Shown: positions 27,257-37,460, numbered from the stretch's first letter. The stretch: DNA of 64,000 nucleotides from Marinoscillum furvescens DSM 4134 (GCF_003386095.1 NZ_QREG01000013.1:42501-106500); one strand, 5' to 3'. A program made the numbers and translations. The notes: generated by a model not told the origin, from the sequence alone.

Positions 27257-28811
27257 CCTACTGATGCTAACCGGCATACTGGTAGCCAGTTGCTCCCCTG
27301 AAGGTGGTGGCGATGATGCCAATGATGATACGCCCAGACCTGCACCGACCGAAATTTTATTGAAGCCGGAGGTGCGCCATCAGGTCGTACACAACTTTGG
27401 GGCGTCAGACGCTTGGTCGGTTCAGTTCATCGGTGATCAGTGGCCAGTGGATAAGCGCAAGGCCATAGCAGACTTGCTTTTTTCTACAGAAAATAAATCC
27501 GATGGTTCGCCCATTGGAATTGGACTCTCAGCTTGGCGATTCAATATCGGGGCAGGAAGTACTGAGCAGGGCGACGATAGTCAGATAGACGATGAGTGGC
27601 GTAGAGCTCCAGGCTTTTTGCAGGCCGATGGTACCTACGACTGGTCAGCTCAGCAGGGTCAGCTCAATTTCCTTAAGGATGCAGCAGAAAGAGGCGTAGC
27701 GACCTTTATTGGATTTGTGAACAGCCCGCCTGTTTCATTCACTCGCAATGGCAAAGCCTGGTCTGATGATGGCACCAAAGCCAATATAGCCGCGGAAAAC
27801 TATGAGGATTTTGCTGTATTTCTGGCTGAGGTGAGCAAAGGCATCAGAGATCAGGCAGGCGTGGACCTGGACTACCTCAGTCCGTTTAACGAACCGCAGT
27901 GGGATTGGAAGTGCTGTGGTCAGGAGGGGTCGCCCTGGAATAACTCCGAAATCTACAAAGCTACGGTGGTGATAGATTCTGTGCTGAACGCTCAAGGACT
28001 AAATCCACAAATAGAGCTCACTGAGGCAGGAAAGATCGATTATCTGTTTGCACCGTCTGACAAGCCACATCGCGGCGATCAGATCCGTGTATTTTTTGAC
28101 CCTTCATCAGCGTGGTACGTGGGTGACTTATCTTCAGTGGCTGGGAAAGTAGCCGGACATAGCTACTTCAGCACCTGGGATGCCGAGTGGCTGATTTCGT
28201 CTCGTCGCACCTTGTGGGAGCGCATAGGTGTGGTGGATGCAGGGTTGGAGTATTGGATGACCGAGTACTGCCTGCTGGAGGATAATGAAGAAATGAAGGG
28301 TAGTGGTAGAGACCTGGGTATGGATGCCGCCATGTATTTGGCAAAGGTCATTCATGCCGATATGGCCATCGCCAACTCCTCTGTTTGGCAGTGGTGGCTC
28401 GCCATTAGCCCATACGACTACAAAGATGGTCTGGTATATATCGATCACAATAAATCCGATGGGGCATACTACGAATCCAAAATGCTCTGGACGCTAGGAC
28501 ACTACTCACGATTTATTAGGCCCGGATATCGCCGCATAGCCACGGCCGTAGATGGTACTTCTAAAGATACTGTGACCGGACTCATGGTCTCAGCATACCA
28601 GTCGCCAGAGGCGGAGCAGACAGTAGTGGTGCTCACCAATCCTGTAAAGGGCAAACGCGAGGTGGTCCTGCGCGGTATCGGTGATGGGGAGCTAGATATC
28701 TATCAGACGAGTGCAGCGGCAACCGATAACCTGACTTTTTTGGGCACATTTTCAACAGGAGATACCCTCACTGTGCCCGGTAGAGCCCTTGTTACCTGCG
28801 TGATTCGGTAG
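27240..28811 (+). CDS. GH30-family glycoside hydrolase, candidate endo-beta-1,6-galactanase
   Basis: 523 residues from the ATG at 27240 (MTKLFNLLMLTGILVASC, lipobox Cys 18), so probably a surface or periplasmic lipoprotein. The catalytic (beta/alpha)8 barrel begins NFGASDAWS; the acid/base is E218 in SPFNEPQWDW and the nucleophile E342 in YWMTEYCLL; the C-terminal ~90 residues form the side beta-sandwich of GH30 enzymes (VVVLTNPVKGKREVVL). The GASDAW opening and the NEPQ-W context resemble the endo-beta-1,6-galactanase branch of GH30 as I recall it; beta-1,6-glucanase or glucuronoxylanase branches are the alternatives. It overlaps the FG-GAP gene and is 29 bp from the regulator gene. Confidence 0.87.
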   Translation: MTKLFNLLMLTGILVASCSPEGGGDDANDDTPRPAPTEILLKPEVRHQVVHNFGASDAWSVQFIGDQWPVDKRKAIADLLFSTENKSDGSPIGIGLSAWRFNIGAGSTEQGDDSQIDDEWRRAPGFLQADGTYDWSAQQGQLNFLKDAAERGVATFIGFVNSPPVSFTRNGKAWSDDGTKANIAAENYEDFAVFLAEVSKGIRDQAGVDLDYLSPFNEPQWDWKCCGQEGSPWNNSEIYKATVVIDSVLNAQGLNPQIELTEAGKIDYLFAPSDKPHRGDQIRVFFDPSSAWYVGDLSSVAGKVAGHSYFSTWDAEWLISSRRTLWERIGVVDAGLEYWMTEYCLLEDNEEMKGSGRDLGMDAAMYLAKVIHADMAIANSSVWQWWLAISPYDYKDGLVYIDHNKSDGAYYESKMLWTLGHYSRFIRPGYRRIATAVDGTSKDTVTGLMVSAYQSPEAEQTVVVLTNPVKGKREVVLRGIGDGELDIYQTSAAATDNLTFLGTFSTGDTLTVPGRALVTCVIR

Positions 28812-28840
28812 CATTTTTTGACTTAACTTGTATAGTGCCT

Positions 28841-31800
28841 ATGTGTGATTTGCTGGAATTATGGATCAAGCGCTCCCTTTGCCTAATCGTAATCTGTGCC
28901 TATCAGGTATCTGCCCAGCCTGATCCGAAACTGTTTACCCAGTACAAGTTTCACAGGCTCAATGAGGCAGATGGCCTCACCAATAATGTAGTCACCGATA
29001 TCGTTCAGGATACGCTTGGAATGATCTGGGTAGGTACCGAAGACGGACTTTTCCGATTTGAAGGGGAGCAATTTCGGAAGTTTGGCCGTATTCGAAATGA
29101 CGTACGCTCTCTGCCCAATAATATGGTGTACAAAGTAGAGGTAGACGACCAAAACCGGGTCTGGGCCCTTACAGAAAATGGTATAGGCATATACAGCTAT
29201 GAAACCGATGTAATCGAGCGTTTTTTGCCCGAAAAAATCACTGGCCCCATCACCTCTATGACGCTGGATGCAGACGGAAACCGATACTTCAACCGTTTTT
29301 ATGGAGGCGTATGGAAGGTATCGCCTGAGGGCAAGCTTTCGGCTTTTACGCTCGTGGATCCTGAAGATGGAAGAGACCTCAGCAAGATGGGGGGCATTCT
29401 GGAAGTACTTTATACAGCAGGGGCCATCTGGATGGAAGTTGGAGATCATGGTCTGGCACGTAAAGATCTTGCCAGTGGTGATGTACGGTACTACCATACC
29501 TCATACTTTACCGAGGCAGATCAGATTCATATCTATAGTCTCTACCTGGACAGGGATGAGCTTTTGTGGGTGACGACAGATCGTGGGCTATACCGGGAGT
29601 ATCGCACGGACGATGGGAAGACCGAGCTGCGTTCGGTACTTGGTGCCCTGCCTGCTGACGACCTTATGAGTATCCAGCAAGATACTGATGGTACCCTATG
29701 GCTAGGTACCCGACAGCACGGTATGTATGCTTTTGATCCGAATGCAAATGATCCCGAGCAGACGCTTCAGAACTTTGCACCTACCATAGATCACAGTGGT
29801 ATCAGCCACCGGACGATCAGCAAGATATACCAGGATGTGGAAGGCTACTTGTGGCTGGGTACACACAATGGTGGTATTAACGTCTTTAACCCCGCAGGTG
29901 AAAAAGTACGTATTGTGACCAACCAGTATAACAACCCCAGCTCCATAAGCTACCAAAATGTGTGGGGCATAGACGATGCTTCTTCCGGGTATATTTGGGT
30001 GGGCACGGACGGCAAAGGCCTCAACCTGCTGGATCAAACAACCGGTCAGATTCGTCAGCATGAGCTATCAGAGGCACTTGATGATAAGGCGATTTTGGCA
30101 GTAATGGAGGATAGTCGCTCGCGCTTGTGGATCGGCACCTATGCCAGTGGAGTTTACTGCTATGAGCTACCTGCGGGGCGCCTGCACCATTTCCGCAAGG
30201 GCATGGGGAATAATGATTTGATGGTCAATGATATACGCTGCTTTCATGAGACTGATCAGGGAGAGATTTATCTTGGAGCCAACAATGGAGGCTTATATAC
30301 CTACGATAAAGGCCGTGTACGGCACCTGACCACCACGAGTTATATGGATGTGCGGGCCATCACTTCTTCGCCGGACGGGCGTTTATGGCTGGGGACATTT
30401 AACCACGGACTCGTCTCTTTCGAACCCACCACAGGGCGAGTTAAAGAACATTCGTGGACTCACAATCAGGACAATATCCGCAACGTGGTTTTTGATATCT
30501 ATAATGACGGAACCCGCCTTTGGCTGGCTACTCAGCATCACGGGCTGCTTTCCTATCATATGATGTCAGAGAACTTTGAAGAGTATTACCATTTGGAAGG
30601 AATGGCGGATCTCAGCATATCTGGCCTCACTGCTGATAGTCAGCGACGCTTATGGCTGGCTAGCAACCAGGGAGTGGTGGCGTTTGATCCTGACTCCAAA
30701 CATGTACGTTTAATCCAAAAAGGATTTCAAACAGGACATTTCAACTACGGATCGGCCTATACCTCTTCTCGTGGCTATATTGCTTTTGGTGGCATCAATG
30801 GACTCAACCTTTTCTACCCGGAGGAGCTACTAAGCAGGCAGCGGCAACCACACGTTGTTTTCAATGAACTCAGTGTGCTGAATGCCACGCTTACGCCAGT
30901 GAACTCGCAGGTGTTTGAGAAGGATAGGAGCATTTTTCTTACGGATCGGCTGGAGCTATCACATACTGACAATATTTTCACATTGTCCGTGGCACAACCA
31001 GGTTTTCAGGTGGGCGAACAGTATCAGTTACTCTACCGACTGGATGGCTATGAAAGTCGCTGGCAAAACCTGGATGCCACAGGGAAAATCACGTATAAAA
31101 ATCTCTCGCCAGGCAAGTATACCTTACAGGTAAAGGACGCCTACGAAGGACAGGTATTACGCGAATTACGTGTGGTGGTAAATCCTCCCTGGTGGCGAAC
31201 CTGGACTGCTTACACACTGTTTGTGCTGGTGGCTCTGACCATACTCTGGAAAATAGTGAGCTTTAGCAAAGGACGGGTACTGCTTATGCAGAAACTGCGC
31301 TTTGAAAAAGAACAACGTGAAAAAGAACAGCTTGCTATGCAGGAAAAGCTCCGCTTCTATACCAACTTCTCTCATGAGCTCAAAACCCCGCTTACCCTAA
31401 TCACAGGACCAGTGGGCGAACTACTAAAAAATACCTCAGACCCAAAGCAGCGAAACTATCTTTCTATGATTAGAAAGAATACGGTAGTTCTGGAGCGATT
31501 CATAAATCGAATTCTCGAATTCCGGAAAATAGAGCTTAATAAAACCAACCTCAATGTTGGACTGCACGACCTCAAAATACTTGCTCAGGAAGAAGCCGAA
31601 AGTTTTGCTTATTTGGCCAGTGAGCGAGGTGTAAGGTTTGGGTTCTATTGTGAAAGTGAATTGGAGGTGTGGGTTGATATCGAAAAAATTCAGATCGTCC
31701 TAAATAACCTATTGAGCAACGCCTTTAAGTTTACCGGTGAGGGCAAGAGCATAAAGCTTGGAGTGTTTACCGAGGAAAACGAACTCGTAATAGAAGTTAA

Positions 31801-32890
31801 AGATGAGGGGCGTGGTATCGCAGAAAAGGAACTTTCAGAAATCTTCACGCCATTTTATCAGGCAAGCAACTCGGCCGGGAGCGGGGGCTCCGGTATTGGC
31901 CTGGCGCTGTGCAAGAGTTTTGTGGAGCTCCATGGCGGACGTATACAAGTCACCAGCAACCCCAGCCTGGGCACGCAGTTTTTGGTGTATCTGCCACTCG
32001 GCAAGGCCCATCTAGAGCAGATGGCCCATGTGCGGTTTGTGGAGGTAGAAGGCGAAAAGGCTGAATCTAGTTTGGTTTCGATCGCAGATCAGCAAGCACA
32101 TACTGAAGTGACTGACACGGACCAGGTCATACTGATACTGGATGACAACCGGGATATATCGCGCTATGTAGGGTCGCTTTTTGATCAAAACTTTAAAGTG
32201 CTTTCAGCTGACAATGGCACGGAGGCTTTAGAACTTGCTGTGCAAAACATCCCGGATATCATCATTTCGGATATGATGATGCCCGGCATGGATGGGCTGG
32301 AGTTTTGTCGGTCACTCAAAGACAACATAGCCACCAGTCACATTCCAGTAATCATGCTTACAGCAAAAAGCAGTAGCCAGGCAAAACTGGAAGGGTTTGA
32401 GGTGGGAGCAGAGGACTACATTACCAAACCCTTTAATGCAGACCTGCTGGTCGCTCGGGTAAACAACATACTGAAAAACCGTAAGCTATTGGAGCTCAGG
32501 TATAGCGCACAAGAGCTGATCGGTACTTCCTCCACAGGACAGGCGCGGGAGGCCGAATTTGTCCTGAAGGTAGAGTCAGTTATATTGGAGCGCCTGAGTG
32601 AGTCTGCCTTTAATGTGCCGGATCTCTGTGCAGAACTGGGCATGAGTCAAACGTCACTTTATCGCAAGATCAAGTCAATCACCGGCATGTCCATTCAGCT
32701 TTTTATACGAAAGATTCGTATTAAACGCGCCGCACAACTGTTGCTCACCGAAGATAGTACTGTGAGTGAGATTGCTTTTGCGCTGGACTTTTCAGATCTC
32801 AAATATTTCAGAAAATGCTTCAAAGAGCAGTATGAGATGACCCCATCGGAATATAAAAATGCTCATCGAGAGTCAATAGAAAACCCTTAA
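28841..32890 (+). CDS. Hybrid two-component system sensor-regulator (HTCS)
   Basis: 1349 residues from the ATG at 28841 (MCDLLELWIKRSLCLIVICA, signal-anchor; a GTG two codons earlier is possible). Order: periplasmic two-component propeller repeats (~30-690; repeated IWVGT/LWLGT-type motifs), a Y_Y_Y domain (~700-775, ending LSPGKYTLQVKD), a transmembrane helix (~790-812), HisKA with phospho-acceptor H845 (FSHELKTPLT), HATPase (NNLLSNAFKFT, DEGRGI, GSGIGLALC), a receiver with D1144 (IIISDMMMPGMDG), and a C-terminal AraC-type helix-turn-helix (~1250-1345). HTCS proteins bind the breakdown product of the locus substrate in the periplasm and activate the locus, so this gene is its likely local activator. 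Confidence 0.96.
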   Translation: MCDLLELWIKRSLCLIVICAYQVSAQPDPKLFTQYKFHRLNEADGLTNNVVTDIVQDTLGMIWVGTEDGLFRFEGEQFRKFGRIRNDVRSLPNNMVYKVEVDDQNRVWALTENGIGIYSYETDVIERFLPEKITGPITSMTLDADGNRYFNRFYGGVWKVSPEGKLSAFTLVDPEDGRDLSKMGGILEVLYTAGAIWMEVGDHGLARKDLASGDVRYYHTSYFTEADQIHIYSLYLDRDELLWVTTDRGLYREYRTDDGKTELRSVLGALPADDLMSIQQDTDGTLWLGTRQHGMYAFDPNANDPEQTLQNFAPTIDHSGISHRTISKIYQDVEGYLWLGTHNGGINVFNPAGEKVRIVTNQYNNPSSISYQNVWGIDDASSGYIWVGTDGKGLNLLDQTTGQIRQHELSEALDDKAILAVMEDSRSRLWIGTYASGVYCYELPAGRLHHFRKGMGNNDLMVNDIRCFHETDQGEIYLGANNGGLYTYDKGRVRHLTTTSYMDVRAITSSPDGRLWLGTFNHGLVSFEPTTGRVKEHSWTHNQDNIRNVVFDIYNDGTRLWLATQHHGLLSYHMMSENFEEYYHLEGMADLSISGLTADSQRRLWLASNQGVVAFDPDSKHVRLIQKGFQTGHFNYGSAYTSSRGYIAFGGINGLNLFYPEELLSRQRQPHVVFNELSVLNATLTPVNSQVFEKDRSIFLTDRLELSHTDNIFTLSVAQPGFQVGEQYQLLYRLDGYESRWQNLDATGKITYKNLSPGKYTLQVKDAYEGQVLRELRVVVNPPWWRTWTAYTLFVLVALTILWKIVSFSKGRVLLMQKLRFEKEQREKEQLAMQEKLRFYTNFSHELKTPLTLITGPVGELLKNTSDPKQRNYLSMIRKNTVVLERFINRILEFRKIELNKTNLNVGLHDLKILAQEEAESFAYLASERGVRFGFYCESELEVWVDIEKIQIVLNNLLSNAFKFTGEGKSIKLGVFTEENELVIEVKDEGRGIAEKELSEIFTPFYQASNSAGSGGSGIGLALCKSFVELHGGRIQVTSNPSLGTQFLVYLPLGKAHLEQMAHVRFVEVEGEKAESSLVSIADQQAHTEVTDTDQVILILDDNRDISRYVGSLFDQNFKVLSADNGTEALELAVQNIPDIIISDMMMPGMDGLEFCRSLKDNIATSHIPVIMLTAKSSSQAKLEGFEVGAEDYITKPFNADLLVARVNNILKNRKLLELRYSAQELIGTSSTGQAREAEFVLKVESVILERLSESAFNVPDLCAELGMSQTSLYRKIKSITGMSIQLFIRKIRIKRAAQLLLTEDSTVSEIAFALDFSDLKYFRKCFKEQYEMTPSEYKNAHRESIENP

Positions 32891-33042
32891 CTCCTTTTTT
32901 TGAAAGGGTGCAGGCAGCCTGGGCTCAGAAAGGTGATTTTGGCCCGATACACCCCTCCATACACCCTGATAATTACCTCATGATTTTGAATATGAGATGG
33001 TTACTTGTGTCATTAATGAATCACAACTTAAATCATCTAACT

Positions 33043-35751
33043 ATGAGAACACTCTGTAAGCTGGGGCGAATTAGTGCCCTGTTTGGTTGCTTGCTGATGG
33101 CCATTTTGGCCTCTGCGCAAAATAGCACCTTTAGAAATGGTCCAAGCCTGAGCGACACCAATGGAGACCTGATACATGCACATGGCGTGGGCGTCATCAA
33201 AGTGGGCGCCACCTACTACATGATCGGTGAGGATCGGCGCAACATCTACACCTTTAAGGGAGTAAATATGTATTCCTCTCAGGATTTGGTAAACTGGACG
33301 TTTGAAAATACGATCATATCGGATCAGACCCACCCTGATCTGGCCGCAAAAACGCGGTTTATCGAGCGTCCGAAGATCATCTACAATGCCTCCACTCAGG
33401 AGTATGTGGTGTGGGTACACTGGGAAAGCGGTAACTATGGGGCAGCAGAAGCTGCGGTGTTTAAGTCATCCACCATAACGGGAGACTACACCTTTGTGCG
33501 CAACATGCGGCCTAATGGCAAAATGGCCCGAGACTGCAACCTGTTTGTAGATGATGACGGAACAGCCTACTTTATAGCAGCAGGTGACGAAAATGCCACA
33601 CTTTATCTTCATGAACTCACGTCGGATTATTTGAACGTGACAGGTACGTTTTGGAAGTTTTTTGAGAACCAAAATCGCGAGGCGCCTGTCATTTTCAAAG
33701 ACGGAAGTACCTACTATATGCTGTCTTCGGGACTTACCGGATGGGCGCCCAATCAGGGTATGTATGCTACGGCTAGCAGTGTGACAGGTCCATGGTCGGC
33801 AGTTTCCAATATGGGCAATAGCATCAGTTTTGATACACAGCCTGCCCATATCATACCAGTGTATGGCTCACAGACTACTACCTGGATCTATGTAGGTGAC
33901 AGGTGGCAAGACCCCAATCTGGTGGTATCCAAAAATATCTTCTTTCCATTGACGGTAAACAATGGTACTGTTCAGCTCAATAATGAGCACGAATGGTCTG
34001 TAAATCTCACTACCGGGGTATGGCAGTCAGCAGACACGCGACAGGTGCTTTCCAAGTCTGGTTGGAGCGTGGTGTCAGTAAGTAGTGAAGAGACCACCAA
34101 TGAGCCCGGGCAGGCTACCAACGTACTGGATGGAAACCTCTCTACATTTTGGCATGCCAACTGGAGCCAGGGATCGAATCACCCACACGAGCTGATCCTT
34201 GATCTGGGAGGGACACATACCGTAAATGGCTACAGCTACGTGCCACGCCAGGATGGAAATGTAAGTGGCCTGATGGAAACATTCGAATTGTACCTCAGTA
34301 CAGACGGTCAGAACTGGGGAGACCCTGTGGCAGGTGGCTGGATTTCTCAGCAGGCAGATATTGGTTTTGCCAGCACACAGGCGGCCTATGCGCGGTTAGT
34401 GACCCACTCGGCTTTTGATGACAGCCCGTATGTGACCGTGGCAGAATTTGATCTGTACACAAACGGGGGATGTAGCAACACTGTGGAGCTGGTGAGCACG
34501 ATCAATGGTGTGGCATCTACTCCACAATCGGGAAGTCAGACGCTCTCGGTCAACCTGGGAGAGACAGTGGCTATAGAAGTGGCTGCTGATTTTGCTTATG
34601 GTAGCACCATTTGGAGAGGCCCCAATGGATACCTGGACATCACCGATGAGTTTGACGGGCAGGCACGAGGGCTGTACTTCGATCAGTTTGATGCCAGTGA
34701 TGCCGGGCGCTATACACTTACCTACCTGGATCCTCAGCAGTGTGCTAGTACCGCTGTGGTGCAGATCAATAGTACAGGTGTCTGTGGTCAGCCATATGTA
34801 CGTCCCTACTTTCAGGTAGGTGCTCAAGACTGGGATGAAGGTAGCTCACTTACGGCTTTTGCAGGTCAGACGATCAATTTTGGACCACAGCCATCGTCGG
34901 GTGGTACCTGGTCCTGGAGTGGATGCGGTACTGGTGGAAGCTTGCGGGAGCAAAGTATCCAGCCTTCTGCTTCCTGTACTGCTACGGCAACTTTTACAAA
35001 CTCCTGCGGCAGTTCATCGGCTGTTACATACAACATCACCATCGATCAGGGATCTGGGCTTTCCGGTACCTATCGCATCGTCAATCGCAACAGCAACAAA
35101 GCCCTCCGACCTGGAGGTACGGCCACACCTGGTTCGGCACTAGCGCAATATACTGTGCAGAATACGGCCAATGAACTTTGGCGTGTGCAGGAAGTAGCTA
35201 CGGGGGAGTTTACCCTACAGCACATCAGTAGTGGTCTCTTTGCAGATATAGATGGGGGCTCTATACAACCTGGTGCGGCTAATATTCTTTGGAATCAAAA
35301 GACTGGAAATAATGCCAACCAGCGCTGGTTGTTGCAGGATCAGGGTAGTGGCTATGTGCACCTGGTCAATGTCAACAGCGGAATGTTTTTAGACATCTCT
35401 GGCGGGTCGCAAAACGATGGAGCCCCCAGTATCCAGTGGACCGACAATGGAGGCTACAACCAGGACTGGCAACTGGTCAATGACTCCTCAGTACGTAAAG
35501 TGCTCTCTAGTGATGAGGCTAGCGACATCAGTTGCTACCCGAACCCCACCTCTGACTTCCTAATGGTATCGGTACCTGATGGTGTTCGAAGTTTCGAAGT
35601 GAGAATTATCGATCAAAGCGGACGCATTCGTGCGTGCCATTCCGCGCTCACTCAAGGCCAATTGGATGTACGTCAGCTACCCAACGGACTATATGTGCTC
35701 GACCTGTCTGCCAACGGAATTCAGTACCGCAGCAGGTTTGTGAAACGCTGA
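33043..35751 (+). CDS. Multimodular GH43 (subfamily 24-like) with F5/8C and ricin modules, T9SS-secreted
   Basis: 902 residues from the ATG at 33043 (MRTLCKLGRISALFG; signal ends ILASAQ); the frame is open earlier but without a good signal. The GH43 domain (~25-330) has HAHGVGVIKVGATYYMIGED near its start, the probable general acid E213 in NREAPVIFK followed by SSGLTGWAPN, and Q266 in SFDTQPAH before VGDRW. This is the pattern of exo-beta-1,3-galactanases (GH43_24), which lack the usual catalytic-base Asp and use Gln. Then an F5/8C (CBM32-like) module (~350-472), two Ig/PKD-like modules, a ricin-type CBM13 module (~685-820, QRWLL/QDWQLV motifs) and a T9SS type A sorting domain (CYPNPTSDFL to RFVKR). 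Confidence 0.85.
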   Translation: MRTLCKLGRISALFGCLLMAILASAQNSTFRNGPSLSDTNGDLIHAHGVGVIKVGATYYMIGEDRRNIYTFKGVNMYSSQDLVNWTFENTIISDQTHPDLAAKTRFIERPKIIYNASTQEYVVWVHWESGNYGAAEAAVFKSSTITGDYTFVRNMRPNGKMARDCNLFVDDDGTAYFIAAGDENATLYLHELTSDYLNVTGTFWKFFENQNREAPVIFKDGSTYYMLSSGLTGWAPNQGMYATASSVTGPWSAVSNMGNSISFDTQPAHIIPVYGSQTTTWIYVGDRWQDPNLVVSKNIFFPLTVNNGTVQLNNEHEWSVNLTTGVWQSADTRQVLSKSGWSVVSVSSEETTNEPGQATNVLDGNLSTFWHANWSQGSNHPHELILDLGGTHTVNGYSYVPRQDGNVSGLMETFELYLSTDGQNWGDPVAGGWISQQADIGFASTQAAYARLVTHSAFDDSPYVTVAEFDLYTNGGCSNTVELVSTINGVASTPQSGSQTLSVNLGETVAIEVAADFAYGSTIWRGPNGYLDITDEFDGQARGLYFDQFDASDAGRYTLTYLDPQQCASTAVVQINSTGVCGQPYVRPYFQVGAQDWDEGSSLTAFAGQTINFGPQPSSGGTWSWSGCGTGGSLREQSIQPSASCTATATFTNSCGSSSAVTYNITIDQGSGLSGTYRIVNRNSNKALRPGGTATPGSALAQYTVQNTANELWRVQEVATGEFTLQHISSGLFADIDGGSIQPGAANILWNQKTGNNANQRWLLQDQGSGYVHLVNVNSGMFLDISGGSQNDGAPSIQWTDNGGYNQDWQLVNDSSVRKVLSSDEASDISCYPNPTSDFLMVSVPDGVRSFEVRIIDQSGRIRACHSALTQGQLDVRQLPNGLYVLDLSANGIQYRSRFVKR

Positions 35752-35772
35752 TTTAAGGAATCGGAATTCAAT

Positions 35773-35821
35773 GTCGTTAATCCTATGCAACGGGGGAATG
35801 TGTGAGGCATAGGCAAACGAC
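35773..35821 (+). other. Two-part stem-loop between the GH43 and GH5 genes
   Basis: GTCGTT (35773-35778) pairs with AACGAC (35816-35821), and inside it CCTATGC (35782-35788) pairs with GCATAGG (35807-35813), with a small AAT/CA internal loop and an 18-nt apical loop. All 13 pairs are Watson-Crick. A T-run follows only after a further ~10 nt, so it is either a weak terminator or an mRNA-processing/stabilising element. Confidence 0.6.
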
Positions 35822-35860
35822 GCAATACGGTAATTTTTTTAATCAATAAACCATTTAACT

Positions 35861-37336
35861 ATGAATGTGATGAAACCTTTTTTAACGGCCGTACTGGCTG
35901 TAGTCATGTGCTTTGGGTGTGTAGAAGACCCGAGCGTGACACCCAATGAGCCTCAGGTAGCCATGTCGGCGGTGCCCTCGGGCCCCGGTGGCCCTGGTAT
36001 AGCAGGTGTCAACTGGGCCGACCAACGAGACAACTTCGTAGATGGCTGGGTCATACCATCTGGGTTGCTCGCCACAGATAATTACACTACAGTTTCTGCC
36101 AAGGCCGATGCTATACTTACTGGATTTCAGACCAATCTGCCAGGCGTAAATACTGTAAGATTACCTGTAAATCCTTCTAGTGTGTTGTCCAGTTGGTGGT
36201 CGGCCTACAAAGGGGCAATAGATAAGGCTCTGGCCAAAAATATGAAAGTGGTGTTGTCTTATTGGGAGGGTGCATCTTCTCGAGACGGTCGAATGGATAA
36301 TGTCACGGAGTTTTGGGACATGTGGGATGCCATAGTCGCCGACTATCAAAACAGTAGTAATGTTTACTTCGAGCCATTCAATGAACCGCACGGATATACC
36401 CTTTCTGAGCTCAGTACCATTTATGACGATTGGCTCACAACCTACAGTGCCGTATCTCACAATCGGATAATTCTTGGAGGTACGGGATATTCTGAAAATG
36501 TAACAGGTATTGGTGCCGATAGCAGGTTTAGCGGATGCTACTTAGCACTTCATAACTATGCTTTCTGGACCACTCACAGCTCTACGGCGGCATGGGAGCA
36601 GGACTGGAACAACCGGATAGGTAGCTATGCAAGCAGGACAGTAGTGACTGAATATGGCGCTGGTATGACCACAGGGAAGGACTATCTGGGGTCAGTAGGT
36701 GGTGATAACGAGATCGCCTATATCCAGGGATCTACCAATCTTTTTCGGAATAGCGGTATCTCCAGTATCTACTGGCCAGGCCTTAGAGATGGGGATAGCT
36801 ATAGCATTCAAACCCGAAGTGGAAGTGGGACTAGTATTACCCTCTCTACCACCAATGCTTCTGGGGCTCAGCGTATAAGATATGGCTGGGGCGAAAATGT
36901 AGCGGGTACCAATACACCCTACTACCGCATAGTCAACCGCAACAGCGGACAGGTTTTGGACGTAAATGGCGCTTCTACAGCAAACGGTGCCAACGTACTG
37001 CAATGGCCATGGAATGGTGGAGACAATCAGCTTTGGGAAATCGTAGATCTGGGTACCGGCTACTCGCGCATCATCAACAAAAACAGTGGGCTGGATCTGG
37101 ATGTGAATATGGGGTCTTCGACTAATGGTGCTACAGTGATCCAGTGGCCCTGGAATGGAGGCAATAACCAACAATGGGAGGTCATAGACCTTGGAGGAGG
37201 CTACAGCCGTATACGCAATCGCAATAGTGGCAAATCACTTGATGTGAATGGAGGCTCTACCTCAAACGGAGCAGATGTGATCCAATGGACATGGACCGGT
37301 GGTTCAAACCAGCAATGGGAATTGATTTTGCATTGA
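35861..37336 (+). CDS. GH5-family endo-glycanase with ricin-type CBM13
   Basis: 491 residues. The signal sequence ends VVMCFGC (Cys 20), so probably a lipoprotein. The GH5 barrel spans ~45-345, with acid/base E175 in EPFNEPHGY and nucleophile E264 in VVTEYGAG. The C-terminal 130 residues are a ricin-type module with three internal repeats (IVNRNSGQVLDVNG, INKNSGLDLDVNM, IRNRNSGKSLDVNG, each followed by a Q-x-W motif). The domain pair GH5 plus CBM13 resembles, as I recall it, the actinobacterial GH5 endo-beta-1,6-galactanase; a beta-1,3- or 1,4-glucanase remains possible. Last gene of the locus; a strong bidirectional terminator follows. Confidence 0.85.
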   Translation: MNVMKPFLTAVLAVVMCFGCVEDPSVTPNEPQVAMSAVPSGPGGPGIAGVNWADQRDNFVDGWVIPSGLLATDNYTTVSAKADAILTGFQTNLPGVNTVRLPVNPSSVLSSWWSAYKGAIDKALAKNMKVVLSYWEGASSRDGRMDNVTEFWDMWDAIVADYQNSSNVYFEPFNEPHGYTLSELSTIYDDWLTTYSAVSHNRIILGGTGYSENVTGIGADSRFSGCYLALHNYAFWTTHSSTAAWEQDWNNRIGSYASRTVVTEYGAGMTTGKDYLGSVGGDNEIAYIQGSTNLFRNSGISSIYWPGLRDGDSYSIQTRSGSGTSITLSTTNASGAQRIRYGWGENVAGTNTPYYRIVNRNSGQVLDVNGASTANGANVLQWPWNGGDNQLWEIVDLGTGYSRIINKNSGLDLDVNMGSSTNGATVIQWPWNGGNNQQWEVIDLGGGYSRIRNRNSGKSLDVNGGSTSNGADVIQWTWTGGSNQQWELILH

Positions 37337-37394
37337 TCTGAAAAGCAATGAAGCGATGCTTCAGTTGCTTTTAGATGATTCCTGATAAAATAAA

Positions 37395-37440
37395 AAAGCC
37401 ATCTCTCCCGACTCGGCTAAGGGTCTGGAGAGATGGCTTT
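37395..37440. terminator. Bidirectional Rho-independent terminator
   Basis: AAAGCCATCTCTCC (37395-37408) and GGAGAGATGGCTTT (37427-37440) form a perfect 14-bp stem with an 18-nt loop, preceded by an A-run. It lies between the convergent GH5 and DUF2911 genes and can serve both. Confidence 0.9.
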
Positions 37441-37460
37441 AATTCTTTAAACGAGATTGT

